This document shows positions 1-5,256 of a DNA stretch of 8,316 bases, piece by piece (position 1 is the first letter of the stretch; every line of letters begins with the position of its first letter). The translations under genes were made by a program, and so were the position numbers. The notes under the pieces were generated by a model, which was not told the DNA's origin, did not search any database, and saw only the letters and a list, made by a program, of their open reading frames with translations. The DNA is taken from assembly GCA_003661945.1 (NCBI GenBank), contig QMXC01000037.1, positions 1 through 8,316 of the forward strand, in the 5' to 3' direction. The DNA is from Candidatus Bathyarchaeota archaeon. Its GTDB lineage: Archaea; Thermoproteota; Bathyarchaeia; Bathyarchaeales; UBA233.

Positions 1-1
1 A

Positions 2-79
2 TGGTGCTCCGGCCGGGATTCGAACCCGGGTCTGCGGCTCGAGAGGCCGCCATACTTGACCGGACTATACTACCGGAGC
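2..79 (-). tRNA. tRNA-Glu (anticodon CUC), CCA encoded
   Basis: Read on the minus strand, this folds into a complete cloverleaf. The acceptor stem GCTCCGG (79-73) pairs with CCGGAGC (12-6), the discriminator is A (5) and the CCA is encoded (4-2). The D arm has T11-A24, A12-T23 and two G-U type pairs around an AGTCCGGTCAA loop. The anticodon stem GCGGC/GCCGC closes the loop CTCTCGA, giving anticodon CTC (bases 43-41), which reads Glu GAG codons. The variable region is AGAC and the T arm CCGGG-TTCGAAT-CCCGG is perfect. No intron is visible. The 5' end lies one base after the stop codon of the upstream coiled-coil gene on the same strand, so the tRNA is probably cut by RNase P from a shared transcript or has a promoter inside that gene. 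Confidence 0.97.
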
Positions 80-80
80 C

Positions 81-1322
81 TTATTCAATGAGGATTTTTC
101 TGCCCACGAGCTCAAAAACGTTTTTCTCTATTTTATGTTTAGCGTCGCGGATTCTTTTCGCTGTCTCTTCGTTTTTTGCTTCTATTTTTGCTCGTTCGGA
201 CAGTATTCTTCTGTTTTCGTGCTTTAGTTTTTCTAGTTTTTCTTGGAGTTCTGCTATGTTTCGCCGTATATCTCTTGTTTCGGGCGATGTAGATAGTTGC
301 TTTTTTAATGTTATTGCTTTTTTGCATTTTTGTTGGAGGTCGTCGAGAAGGTTTTTGTCTAGAATGCTGTGTATGGCTTGTTCTGCTTTTCTTTTTTTGT
401 CTTGTTTCAGTTTTAATTCGCTTTTAGCCATTGCGGTGGCTAGTTTCTGGAGGATTTGCCTTAAAATGGGAAAACCTTTCTTTTCTGTTGCCAGAGCCTC
501 AAAAGGGTTTTCCATGTACTGGTCGAGTTTTTTCAGTTCTTCGGGAGTTAAGCCTCCTTGACGGAGTGCGAAAGATTGAAGCTTCATAAAGGGTTTTCGA
601 AGGTGACGGAAAACGTGTTTTGCTTCTAACCTTAACTTTTCAATTTCCATGTTAATCGTATTCAACGAAGTTAATGTTTCATGAGCTTCTAGGCGTGTAA
701 TTTTCTGCTGAATTTCGTTTATACGATTCTCGATTGCGGCTTTTTCATCTGTTATTTGCTTTTTCCGGATTTCCATATCGGAGAGCTCTTTTTTCAGCTT
801 TTGGAGCGTCTCGATGAGGAAGAAAGTTTCTTCTAGAGTTTTGATTTTAACGTATTTCTTTGCTAGGAAGCTTTGAAGTTCGCCGAGTTTTTCTTTTGCC
901 TTTTCAAATTCCGCTAGAAACTTTCTTCTGTCAAAGATGAAGAAGGGTGATATTCTGGGAAACCAGTTTTTAATGTCGGTCTCGGTTATTAAAAAGACCT
1001 CTTGAGAGTCTTGGATAAAGTTGAGGAGTTCGTTGTATGAAATCCCTTTGGGAACTTTAATTCGCCGAAACCTCTCGAGAAACAAGCGTGCTAGCTTGTT
1101 TAATCCTCTTGCACGTTTGTAAACCTTCATGTTCCTCCGTTCAATTTCCCTTCGACTGCTTTCGAGGAGCATGTTACAAGCGTCTTCGACCTTCTCAAGT
1201 GTTTTTTCCATTTCTTTAAGCAGTTTTTTAGCCTTCGCGTGAACGGGAACAAAGACTGATTCAGTTTCCTTTTCAAGCCATTTTTTGGCTTCTTCTGGGG
1301 ACAGCTTCAAAGTTTCTGACAA
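81..1322 (-). CDS. Large coiled-coil protein of unknown function
   Basis: This is a 413-residue protein with no family I can name. It is rich in Lys, Glu, Arg and Leu with heptad-like stretches: about residues 8-88 (with a very basic patch at 57-88), 135-215 and 340-405. These flank two more globular parts, an aromatic region around residues 93-135 (with the hydrophobic run FPRISPFFIF at 121-130) and a segment around 235-295 containing GGLTPEEL. There is no signal peptide or membrane span, no Walker motif and no catalytic signature, so a structural or scaffolding, SMC/Rad50-like coil-only role is possible but unproven. The start is TTG at 1322-1320. The in-frame stop at 1364-1362 (also the stop of the upstream gene) excludes anything longer, and GGGA lies 6 bases before the TTG. 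The first in-frame ATG (Met38) would remove part of the first helix. It probably forms a unit with the upstream gene (39 bases away) and the tRNA-Glu downstream. Confidence 0.85.
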   Translation of the reverse strand: MSETLKLSPEEAKKWLEKETESVFVPVHAKAKKLLKEMEKTLEKVEDACNMLLESSRREIERRNMKVYKRARGLNKLARLFLERFRRIKVPKGISYNELLNFIQDSQEVFLITETDIKNWFPRISPFFIFDRRKFLAEFEKAKEKLGELQSFLAKKYVKIKTLEETFFLIETLQKLKKELSDMEIRKKQITDEKAAIENRINEIQQKITRLEAHETLTSLNTINMEIEKLRLEAKHVFRHLRKPFMKLQSFALRQGGLTPEELKKLDQYMENPFEALATEKKGFPILRQILQKLATAMAKSELKLKQDKKRKAEQAIHSILDKNLLDDLQQKCKKAITLKKQLSTSPETRDIRRNIAELQEKLEKLKHENRRILSERAKIEAKNEETAKRIRDAKHKIEKNVFELVGRKILIE

Positions 1323-1357
1323 GGGATTTCCCGGATAACATAATTGTGTCGGACATT

Positions 1358-1368
1358 TATTTTATTTG
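1358..1368 (-). promoter_or_regulatory. Possible TATA box for the coiled-coil gene
   Basis: On the minus strand an A/T run AAATAAAATAA overlaps the stop codon of the NosD-like gene, about 40 bases before the TTG start of the coiled-coil gene. Transcription from it would begin near 1337 and leave a short leader. A/T runs are common here, so this is a weak call; read-through from the upstream gene is equally possible. Confidence 0.25.
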
Positions 1369-2483
1369 GCGACGTATGTCTGCCCGTAGTTTTTAGCAAT
1401 GAGCCCTATGTCTCTCATGTCCACTTTTCCGTCTGGAACAAGCATCGTTTTCCCGGTGATGTCGGCGTGGGGATTCCAGTTGGGGCTGCCGGGAATTGCG
1501 CCGAAAGCATTAGCCGATATGCTTATGTCTTCACAGTTTACTTTGAGGTCGTGATTGATGTCTGCGGGGTTCCAGTAGGGGTTCATTAGGGGGAAATCGT
1601 CCGAGTTGTCCTCGGCGATTACGTAGGCGGAGTCTCCTATGCCGTCCCGGTTTGAGTCTGTGCCGTTGTAGTCACTCCAGTAGTTTCCCTCAGAGTTTTT
1701 GTCCCATCGGTTGGGTTTAGACCCGTAGACAACGAAAATCGCTTGGATATCGTTGTTTACTATATTGTTGTGGTAGAAATCGTTATTCCATGTAAAGCGT
1801 AGATGGAAGCCGTACTTGTTTTCTTTAACGTTGTTTTCGTATATCACGGATAGTCTAAATTTTTGAAGGTGAAAACCGAAATCGGTGTTGTTTTCCACGC
1901 GGTTTCCGTGTACTTTGGTGTTGAAGCCGTTAACTAGCGAGAAGCCGTAAGTGTTGTGGCGTACGATGTTTTGAGAGATTTCGAATTCGACGAAGCTTGT
2001 TAGCCTCATGCCGAGCTCGTTGCCTTCAAAAACATTGTTACTTATGGTGCATGATACACAGTTGTCGCCTCCTATCCCCTTCGTATTATTCACGAACTTG
2101 TTTCGCTGCAGAAGACAGTTTTGCGCATAGTCAAGCCATACGCCGTATGAACTGTTTCGAATAGTGAAGCATGTGATGTTTACCCCTTCGGAAATTATGT
2201 AAAAACCAGTTCCTCCACCGCCGTCTAATATCGTTTCGTTGATACTTTCCCCGATGATGCTCAGCGATTTGTTTACAACTACGTTCTCGAAATATGTCCC
2301 ATTCTTCACGAAAATTGTATCCCCATCTTCAGCTGCATTCACGGCTTCTTGGATAGTGCTGAAATCCGCCGGTCCATCGTTGTCCACTGTCCAAACGTTG
2401 TTTTCGCCATCGGCGGAGCGAGCAAACGAAAAAATTAATGAAAACATGAGGAGGAAAATCATTGTAGGCAGAACTTTTCGCAT
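1362..2483 (-). CDS. Secreted NosD-like parallel beta-helix protein with dockerin-type tail
   Basis: This is a 373-residue protein predicted to be exported. Residues 1-23 form a Sec signal peptide (MRKVL, a hydrophobic run, then an ARS-A-like cleavage region). Residues 30-88 have the usual opening of archaeal beta-helix proteins (DFSTIQEAVNAAEDGDTI, then NGTY and IIGE). Residues 90-255 hold repeated Asn-rich beta-helix rungs (NNVFEGN, GNRVENN, ENNVKEN), the NosD/periplasmic copper-binding pattern. The motif GNYWSDYNGTD followed by DGIGD and FPLM (about 267-303) closes the helix. Residues 305-369 look like a dockerin type I pair of calcium loops (D308-N-D312-N316-D319, and D341 with DGKVDMRD at 351-358) joined by GSPNWNP. 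The family usually binds or modifies cell-surface carbohydrate; no catalytic residues can be assigned here. ATG at 2483 is supported by GGAG (2496-2493) 9 bases upstream. It lies downstream of the thermosome gene on the same strand with a separate possible promoter. Confidence 0.9.
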   Translation of the reverse strand: MRKVLPTMIFLLMFSLIFSFARSADGENNVWTVDNDGPADFSTIQEAVNAAEDGDTIFVKNGTYFENVVVNKSLSIIGESINETILDGGGGTGFYIISEGVNITCFTIRNSSYGVWLDYAQNCLLQRNKFVNNTKGIGGDNCVSCTISNNVFEGNELGMRLTSFVEFEISQNIVRHNTYGFSLVNGFNTKVHGNRVENNTDFGFHLQKFRLSVIYENNVKENKYGFHLRFTWNNDFYHNNIVNNDIQAIFVVYGSKPNRWDKNSEGNYWSDYNGTDSNRDGIGDSAYVIAEDNSDDFPLMNPYWNPADINHDLKVNCEDISISANAFGAIPGSPNWNPHADITGKTMLVPDGKVDMRDIGLIAKNYGQTYVAK

Positions 2484-2537
2484 TTGAGACTTCTCCTTTT
2501 GACTTTAAGGCTTCGAAGAACTTATGTTTTTATGGAA

Positions 2538-2550
2538 TATTTTTCTATAA
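2538..2550 (-). promoter_or_regulatory. Possible TATA box for the NosD-like gene
   Basis: On the minus strand TTATAGAAAAATA stands 55-67 bases before the ATG at 2483, preceded by purines that could act as a BRE. A start near 2518 would give a leader of about 35 bases containing the GGAG ribosome binding site. This rests on position and composition only. Confidence 0.35.
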
Positions 2551-2579
2551 CTTAATCATTGAAAACGCTGTCGAGTTTT

Positions 2580-2600
2580 GGAAAAATAAAAGGGAAGGGA
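2580..2600 (-). terminator. Pyrimidine-rich thermosome terminator
   Basis: Just after the thermosome stop codon the minus strand runs CCCTTCCC and then TTTTATTTTTCC. Such T-rich tracts without a strong hairpin are the usual archaeal transcription stop. It separates the chaperonin gene from the NosD-like gene downstream. Confidence 0.45.
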
Positions 2601-2608
2601 AACCTGGC

Positions 2609-4249
2609 TTAGTATTCTTCAGGCATTGGAGGTTTTTCGCCGCCTTTCTCTTCTTTTGGTTTGGACGCTGCGATCACGTCGTCGATGCGCAGTATCATCG
2701 ATGTGGATTCCGTCGCTGATTTTATGGCTTGTTCTTTCACTATCATAGGTTCGATGACGCCGTTTTCATACATGTTCATGACTTTTCCCGTGTAAAGGTT
2801 TACGCCGAAAAAGTGTCCTTGAGGTTTCTCGTGAGCCGCCCTTAGTTCAACCATGACGTCTATCGGTTCGAGCCCGGCGTTTTCAGCTAGGGATTTCGGG
2901 ACGATTTCTATAGCGTCAGCGAAGGCTTCGATGGCGAGTTGTTCCCTTCCTCCAACTTTTGGAGCGTAGTCGCGTAGGCGTTTGGCTACTTCGGCTTCTG
3001 GCGCGCCGCCACCAGCAACTATTTTGCCCGTTTCGATAACGTCTGAAACAACAGACAACGCGTCTTCTATGGCGCGTTCAGCTTCATCCACCATTCGTTC
3101 TAGTCCAGCTCTGAGCAAGACTGCGACGGAGCGAGGGTCTTTGCATTGTTCCACGAATATCATTTTGTCTTCGCCGACTTTTCTTTCTTCCACAAGCCCA
3201 GCAACACCTAGGTCTTCAGGTTTAAGGTCGTCGAGGTTTGTAACTATTTTGCCGCCGGTAGCCCTAGCGAGCTTTTCCATGTCTGATTGCTTGACGCGTC
3301 TAGCTGCGAGGATTCCCTGTTTTGCCATGAAATGCTGAACCATGTCGTCGATGCCCTTCTGACAGAAAACGACGTTTGCGCCGGAAGCCTTGATTTTATT
3401 AACCATTTCCTTCATCATTTCCGTCTCTTGGTCTAGAAAGGCTTTCATCTGTGTCGGGTCACGTATCCGGATTTCGGCGTTAAATTCTGTTTTTTCAATT
3501 TCGAGTGGACAGTCCAGAAGCGCTATTTTGGCGTTTTCAGCGCGTTTCGGCATCCCGGGATGAACAATTTCTTTGTCGATTATTATGCCTTTTACCAGTT
3601 GTGAGTCGAAGAGGCTCTTTCCTTCCTTTTTTATGATTTGGATGTTGTCGATGTCGGCTATTCGCTTTCCACCGCGGATTTCTACGATTTGCTTTACGGC
3701 GTCTATGGCTATTTCGGCTAGATGCTCTTTTGCTGCGCCTACAGCTTTGCTGGACATAGAAGTCATAGCTACTTTTTTGAGTATTTCGCGGTTTTCAATA
3801 TCCACAGAGACGGCGATATCTCTTAATATTTCCATGGCTTTTTGAGCGGCCTTTCGATACCCGCTTACGATGATTGTTGGGTGGATGTTCTGGTCTAGAA
3901 GTTCCTCAGCTTTCTTTAGAAGTTCACCAGTCAGCACCACGGCGGTTGTTGTTCCATCGCCTACCATGTCGTCTTGGGTTTTAGCGACTTCCACCATCAT
4001 TTTTGCCGCGGGATGTTCAACATCCATTTCGTCGAGTATTGCGGCGCCATCGTTAGTTATAGTTATGTCACCTAGGCTGTCGATGAGCATTTTGTCCATT
4101 CCGCGAGGCCCTAGGGTTGTCCTTAGTATTTCGGATATTATACGTGCCGCCATTATGTTGTTTCTTTGAGCGTCTCTTCCTCTTCGACGGCTTGTTCCCT
4201 CTTTTAGTATGAGGACGGGTTGTCCTGCTTGGGTCGTTAAGTAAGCCAT
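2609..4249 (-). CDS. ths: Thermosome subunit (group II chaperonin)
   Basis: This is an ATP-driven cytosolic chaperonin subunit that assembles into a closed double ring and folds proteins, the archaeal counterpart of CCT/TRiC. At 546 residues it is full length for the family. Equatorial-domain nucleotide motifs are intact: TLGPRGMDKM (45-54), TNDGA (65-69), GDGTTT (97-102, with D98 at the phosphates) and, in the C-terminal equatorial half, AIEDALSV (393-400) with the family's hydrolytic Asp at 396 and VAGGGAPE (411-418). Residues around 200-370 form the intermediate and apical parts, including the helical lid region near 240-275. The C-terminus ends KPPMPEEY rather than in the Gly-Gly-Met repeats seen in many thermosomes. 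ATG at 4249 follows GGAG (4261-4258) by 8 bases. It stands alone behind its own TATA box, divergent from the MoaD-like gene. The sequence does not show which paralogue (alpha, beta or other) it is. Confidence 0.98.
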   Translation of the reverse strand: MAYLTTQAGQPVLILKEGTSRRRGRDAQRNNIMAARIISEILRTTLGPRGMDKMLIDSLGDITITNDGAAILDEMDVEHPAAKMMVEVAKTQDDMVGDGTTTAVVLTGELLKKAEELLDQNIHPTIIVSGYRKAAQKAMEILRDIAVSVDIENREILKKVAMTSMSSKAVGAAKEHLAEIAIDAVKQIVEIRGGKRIADIDNIQIIKKEGKSLFDSQLVKGIIIDKEIVHPGMPKRAENAKIALLDCPLEIEKTEFNAEIRIRDPTQMKAFLDQETEMMKEMVNKIKASGANVVFCQKGIDDMVQHFMAKQGILAARRVKQSDMEKLARATGGKIVTNLDDLKPEDLGVAGLVEERKVGEDKMIFVEQCKDPRSVAVLLRAGLERMVDEAERAIEDALSVVSDVIETGKIVAGGGAPEAEVAKRLRDYAPKVGGREQLAIEAFADAIEIVPKSLAENAGLEPIDVMVELRAAHEKPQGHFFGVNLYTGKVMNMYENGVIEPMIVKEQAIKSATESTSMILRIDDVIAASKPKEEKGGEKPPMPEEY

Positions 4250-4276
4250 ACAAATCTCTCCATTAAAGCTAAAACT

Positions 4277-4294
4277 CTCTAACCTTATCTAGAG
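4277..4294 (-). promoter_or_regulatory. Inverted repeat over the predicted thermosome transcription start
   Basis: CTCTA (4277-4281) and TAGAG (4290-4294) are 5-base inverted arms separated by 8 bases. They cover the region where transcription from the TATA box at 4309-4316 should begin. Archaeal heat-shock repressors of the Phr/HSR1 type bind at such positions, so a regulator site is plausible, but the arms are short and the motif is not a textbook match. Confidence 0.25.
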
Positions 4295-4308
4295 CAGAAA
4301 TACTCTTT

Positions 4309-4316
4309 AATATAAA
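4309..4316 (-). promoter_or_regulatory. Thermosome TATA box, possibly shared with the divergent MoaD-like gene
   Basis: Minus strand TTTATATT preceded by AAAG (BRE-like) lies about 63 bases before the thermosome ATG. It predicts a start near 4286 and a leader of about 37 bases that holds GGAG. The same A/T element reads TTTAATATAAA on the plus strand (4306-4316), about 50 bases before the MoaD-like ATG, so it could serve both directions. Confidence 0.6.
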
Positions 4317-4363
4317 CTTTATCTTTAATCTTTCTTCAAAATCACGGAGAAAAAAGAAGGCGT

Positions 4364-4657
4364 ATGACGCGTATTTCGGTTAGATTCTTCACGGTTCTTC
4401 GAGAGCTTATTGGTCAAAAGGAAATCGTCGTCGAATTCGCGGAAAGGCACATTACGGTTGAAAGGTTATTGGAAAGCCTTGTTAGACGTTATGGAAAGGA
4501 ATTCAAGGAATACGTTTTTGACCCTGTTTCTAACGATGTTAGAGGGCATTTGCAACTGCTCGTTAATGGGCGGAACATAGCTTCTCTAAGCGGTTTGGAC
4601 ACTAGGCTTGAGGATGGGGATGTGTTTGCTATTATCCCTCCCGTTGGAGGGGGATAA
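4364..4657 (+). CDS. moaD: MoaD/SAMP-family ubiquitin-like sulfur carrier protein
   Basis: This is a 97-residue beta-grasp protein. It opens with the strand ISVRFFTVLRELIG (4-17), has the helix VERLLESLVRRYG (32-44), then LQLLVNGRNI (63-72), the DGD turn (84-86) and a C-terminal tail IIPPVGGG. The glycine tail is where an E1-like MoeB/UbaA enzyme adenylates MoaD, ThiS and SAMP proteins before sulfur transfer or conjugation to lysines. The PPV-GG ending is closest to MoaD of molybdopterin synthase, but archaeal members often also serve as protein modifiers, and no MoaE or molybdenum gene is next to it. The tail has three glycines rather than the usual two. At the ATG at 4364, GAAGG sits only 3 bases before and GGAG 14 bases before, both off-optimal. 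It is a single gene divergent from the thermosome. Confidence 0.9.
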   Translation: MTRISVRFFTVLRELIGQKEIVVEFAERHITVERLLESLVRRYGKEFKEYVFDPVSNDVRGHLQLLVNGRNIASLSGLDTRLEDGDVFAIIPPVGGG

Positions 4658-4681
4658 GTCAGTTTTCGAATTATTTCGGGT

Positions 4682-4699
4682 TTAGAATTATTGTTTTTT
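4682..4699 (+). terminator. T-rich stop after the MoaD-like gene
   Basis: About 25-40 bases past the stop codon the plus strand has TTATTGTTTTTTG without a hairpin. It fits an archaeal poly-T terminator and lies just before the next TATA box. Confidence 0.35.
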
Positions 4700-4707
4700 G
4701 CGGAATA

Positions 4708-4716
4708 TTTATATAT
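4708..4716 (+). promoter_or_regulatory. Strong TATA box before the 28-residue ORF
   Basis: TTTATATAT is a near-ideal archaeal box A, preceded by purine-containing CGGAATA as a possible BRE. Its centre is 45 bases before the ATG at 4757, predicting a start near 4737 and a leader of about 20 bases that includes GAGG. It is the best TATA match in the window. Confidence 0.65.
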
Positions 4717-4730
4717 TAAGACGTAAGACG
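4717..4730 (+). repeat. Tandem direct repeat TAAGACG x2 in the promoter
   Basis: Two exact copies of the 7-base unit TAAGACG abut each other, followed by a partial third copy TAA. They lie directly between the TATA box and the predicted transcription start, a position from which a bound protein would block initiation. Whether it is an operator is inference. Confidence 0.5.
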
Positions 4731-4756
4731 TAATAGGCAATATAGAGGATACAGAA

Positions 4757-4843
4757 ATGCCCAACAACAAAAACGGCAAAAAGGAAACAAAACCCACCGT
4801 CTATTTCCACCTAGAAAACACTATACGCTTGCGAGCGATCTAA
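4757..4843 (+). CDS. Candidate gene for a 28-residue basic peptide
   Basis: This short ORF begins MPNNKNGKKETKP and ends in a hydrophobic/basic stretch containing TVYFHLEN and IRLRAI. I recognise no family. The case for it is its surroundings: a strong TATA box 45 bases before the ATG, GAGG (4745-4748) 8 bases before it, and a terminator-like inverted repeat starting right after the TAA. That makes a complete transcription unit of about 140 bases. The N-terminal third is hydrophilic (Asn/Lys), the C-terminal half could form a strand or short helix, and there is no signal peptide or membrane span. It might instead be the leader of a small RNA, or the remains of a longer gene cut off by the stop codon at 4841. 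Confidence 0.5.
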   Translation: MPNNKNGKKETKPTVYFHLENTIRLRAI

Positions 4844-4844
4844 A

Positions 4845-4882
4845 CCCCTTTTCTTTTAATTCAATTAAAAAATAAAGAGGGG
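4845..4882. terminator. Bidirectional terminator between the small ORF and the histone gene
   Basis: CCCC (4845-4848) with a T-rich run and GGGG (4879-4882) with an A-rich run form the outer arms of an imperfect inverted repeat. Its centre is TTTTAATT/AATTAAAA. Read from either side it gives C-rich then T-rich RNA, so it can stop both the plus-strand small transcript and the minus-strand histone transcript, which converge here. Confidence 0.6.
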
Positions 4883-4889
4883 AAGAAAC

Positions 4890-5111
4890 TTAGCGCCCCA
4901 TAATTTTACGCGTGGCTATTTCGATATCTTCTGCTTTAACGGTTTTTCTTCCAGCATGCATAGCGTAATCAATCGCTTCCTTCGCGATCTTAATCCCTAT
5001 CTCCTCGAGAGCCTCAGCTAGTTTACGCGCAGCAGCCTCGCTTACTCTATCGGCGCCAGCCTTCTTACAAATCCGATGCATAGGCGCTATAGACAATTCC
5101 AAATTAGCCAT
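4890..5111 (-). CDS. Archaeal histone (HMf family)
   Basis: This is a 73-residue histone-fold protein that dimerises and wraps DNA. The fold is complete with little else: first helix with IAPMHRICKKAG (8-19), loop 1 ADRVS (20-24), long helix 2 (25-53), loop 2 AGRKTVKAEDI (53-63) and last helix IATRKIMGR. DNA-contacting R22, R55, K56 and T57 are present. His52 and Asp62, which in HMfB (H49, D59) form the dimer-dimer contact used for tetramers and longer fibres, are kept, while the hydrophobic partner (Leu46 in HMfB) is Tyr49 here. Cys15 is uncommon. The short C-terminal tail lacks the long extension of some archaeal histones. ATG at 5111 is preceded by a strong GGAGGAG 5 bases upstream. It is monocistronic, divergent from tatD and convergent with the small ORF. 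Confidence 0.97.
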   Translation of the reverse strand: MANLELSIAPMHRICKKAGADRVSEAAARKLAEALEEIGIKIAKEAIDYAMHAGRKTVKAEDIEIATRKIMGR

Positions 5112-5147
5112 TCAAACTCCTCCGTAGCTTCTTTTCTTATTTCAAGC

Positions 5148-5156
5148 AATATTTAA
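5148..5156 (-). promoter_or_regulatory. Histone TATA box
   Basis: Minus strand TTAAATATT is centred 41 bases before the histone ATG. It predicts a start near 5127 and a leader of about 15 bases made mostly of the GGAGGAG ribosome binding site, which fits a highly expressed gene. Confidence 0.5.
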
Positions 5157-5222
5157 CGATATCGCTCTGAACCATGTTTAAAACCTAAACTCAAAGGTGC
5201 GATATTTTGATTTTTGAGGAAA

Positions 5223-5230
5223 TTATAAAA
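5223..5230 (+). promoter_or_regulatory. tatD TATA box, leaderless spacing
   Basis: TTATAAAA is centred about 29 bases before the GTG start at 5256. Archaeal transcription starts about 25 bases after the box, so the mRNA would begin within a few bases of the GTG. This agrees with the lack of a ribosome binding site close to the start. Confidence 0.5.
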
Positions 5231-5242
5231 GAGGAAACGTTT

Positions 5243-5256
5243 CTTCTCAAGAGAAG
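5243..5256 (+). promoter_or_regulatory. Inverted repeat overlapping the tatD start
   Basis: CTTCTC-AA-GAGAAG is a perfect 6-base inverted repeat whose last base is the first base of the GTG start codon. It coincides with the predicted transcription start, so a dimeric regulator site is possible. The 2-base spacer is too short for an RNA hairpin loop. Confidence 0.3.

Noticed and set aside
1..561. 186-codon plus-strand open frame starting at base 1
   Set aside because: It reads through the tRNA and antisense to the coiled-coil gene; its Ser/Phe-rich translation is the usual mirror of Lys/Glu-rich coding sequence.
1354..1356. ATG (minus strand) just before the coiled-coil gene as an alternative start
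   Set aside because: It is in another frame and ends after 27 codons; the TTG at 1322 gives the long helical protein.
2982..4169. Several 90-118 codon plus-strand frames opposite the thermosome gene
   Set aside because: They are Ser/Ile-rich mirror frames of a fully conserved chaperonin gene, with no family resemblance.
4489..4797. 102-codon minus-strand frame with a hydrophobic start
   Set aside because: It overlaps the conserved MoaD-like gene and the TATA box of the small ORF, and has no ribosome binding site; the hydrophobic N-terminus comes from reading Lys-rich codons in reverse.
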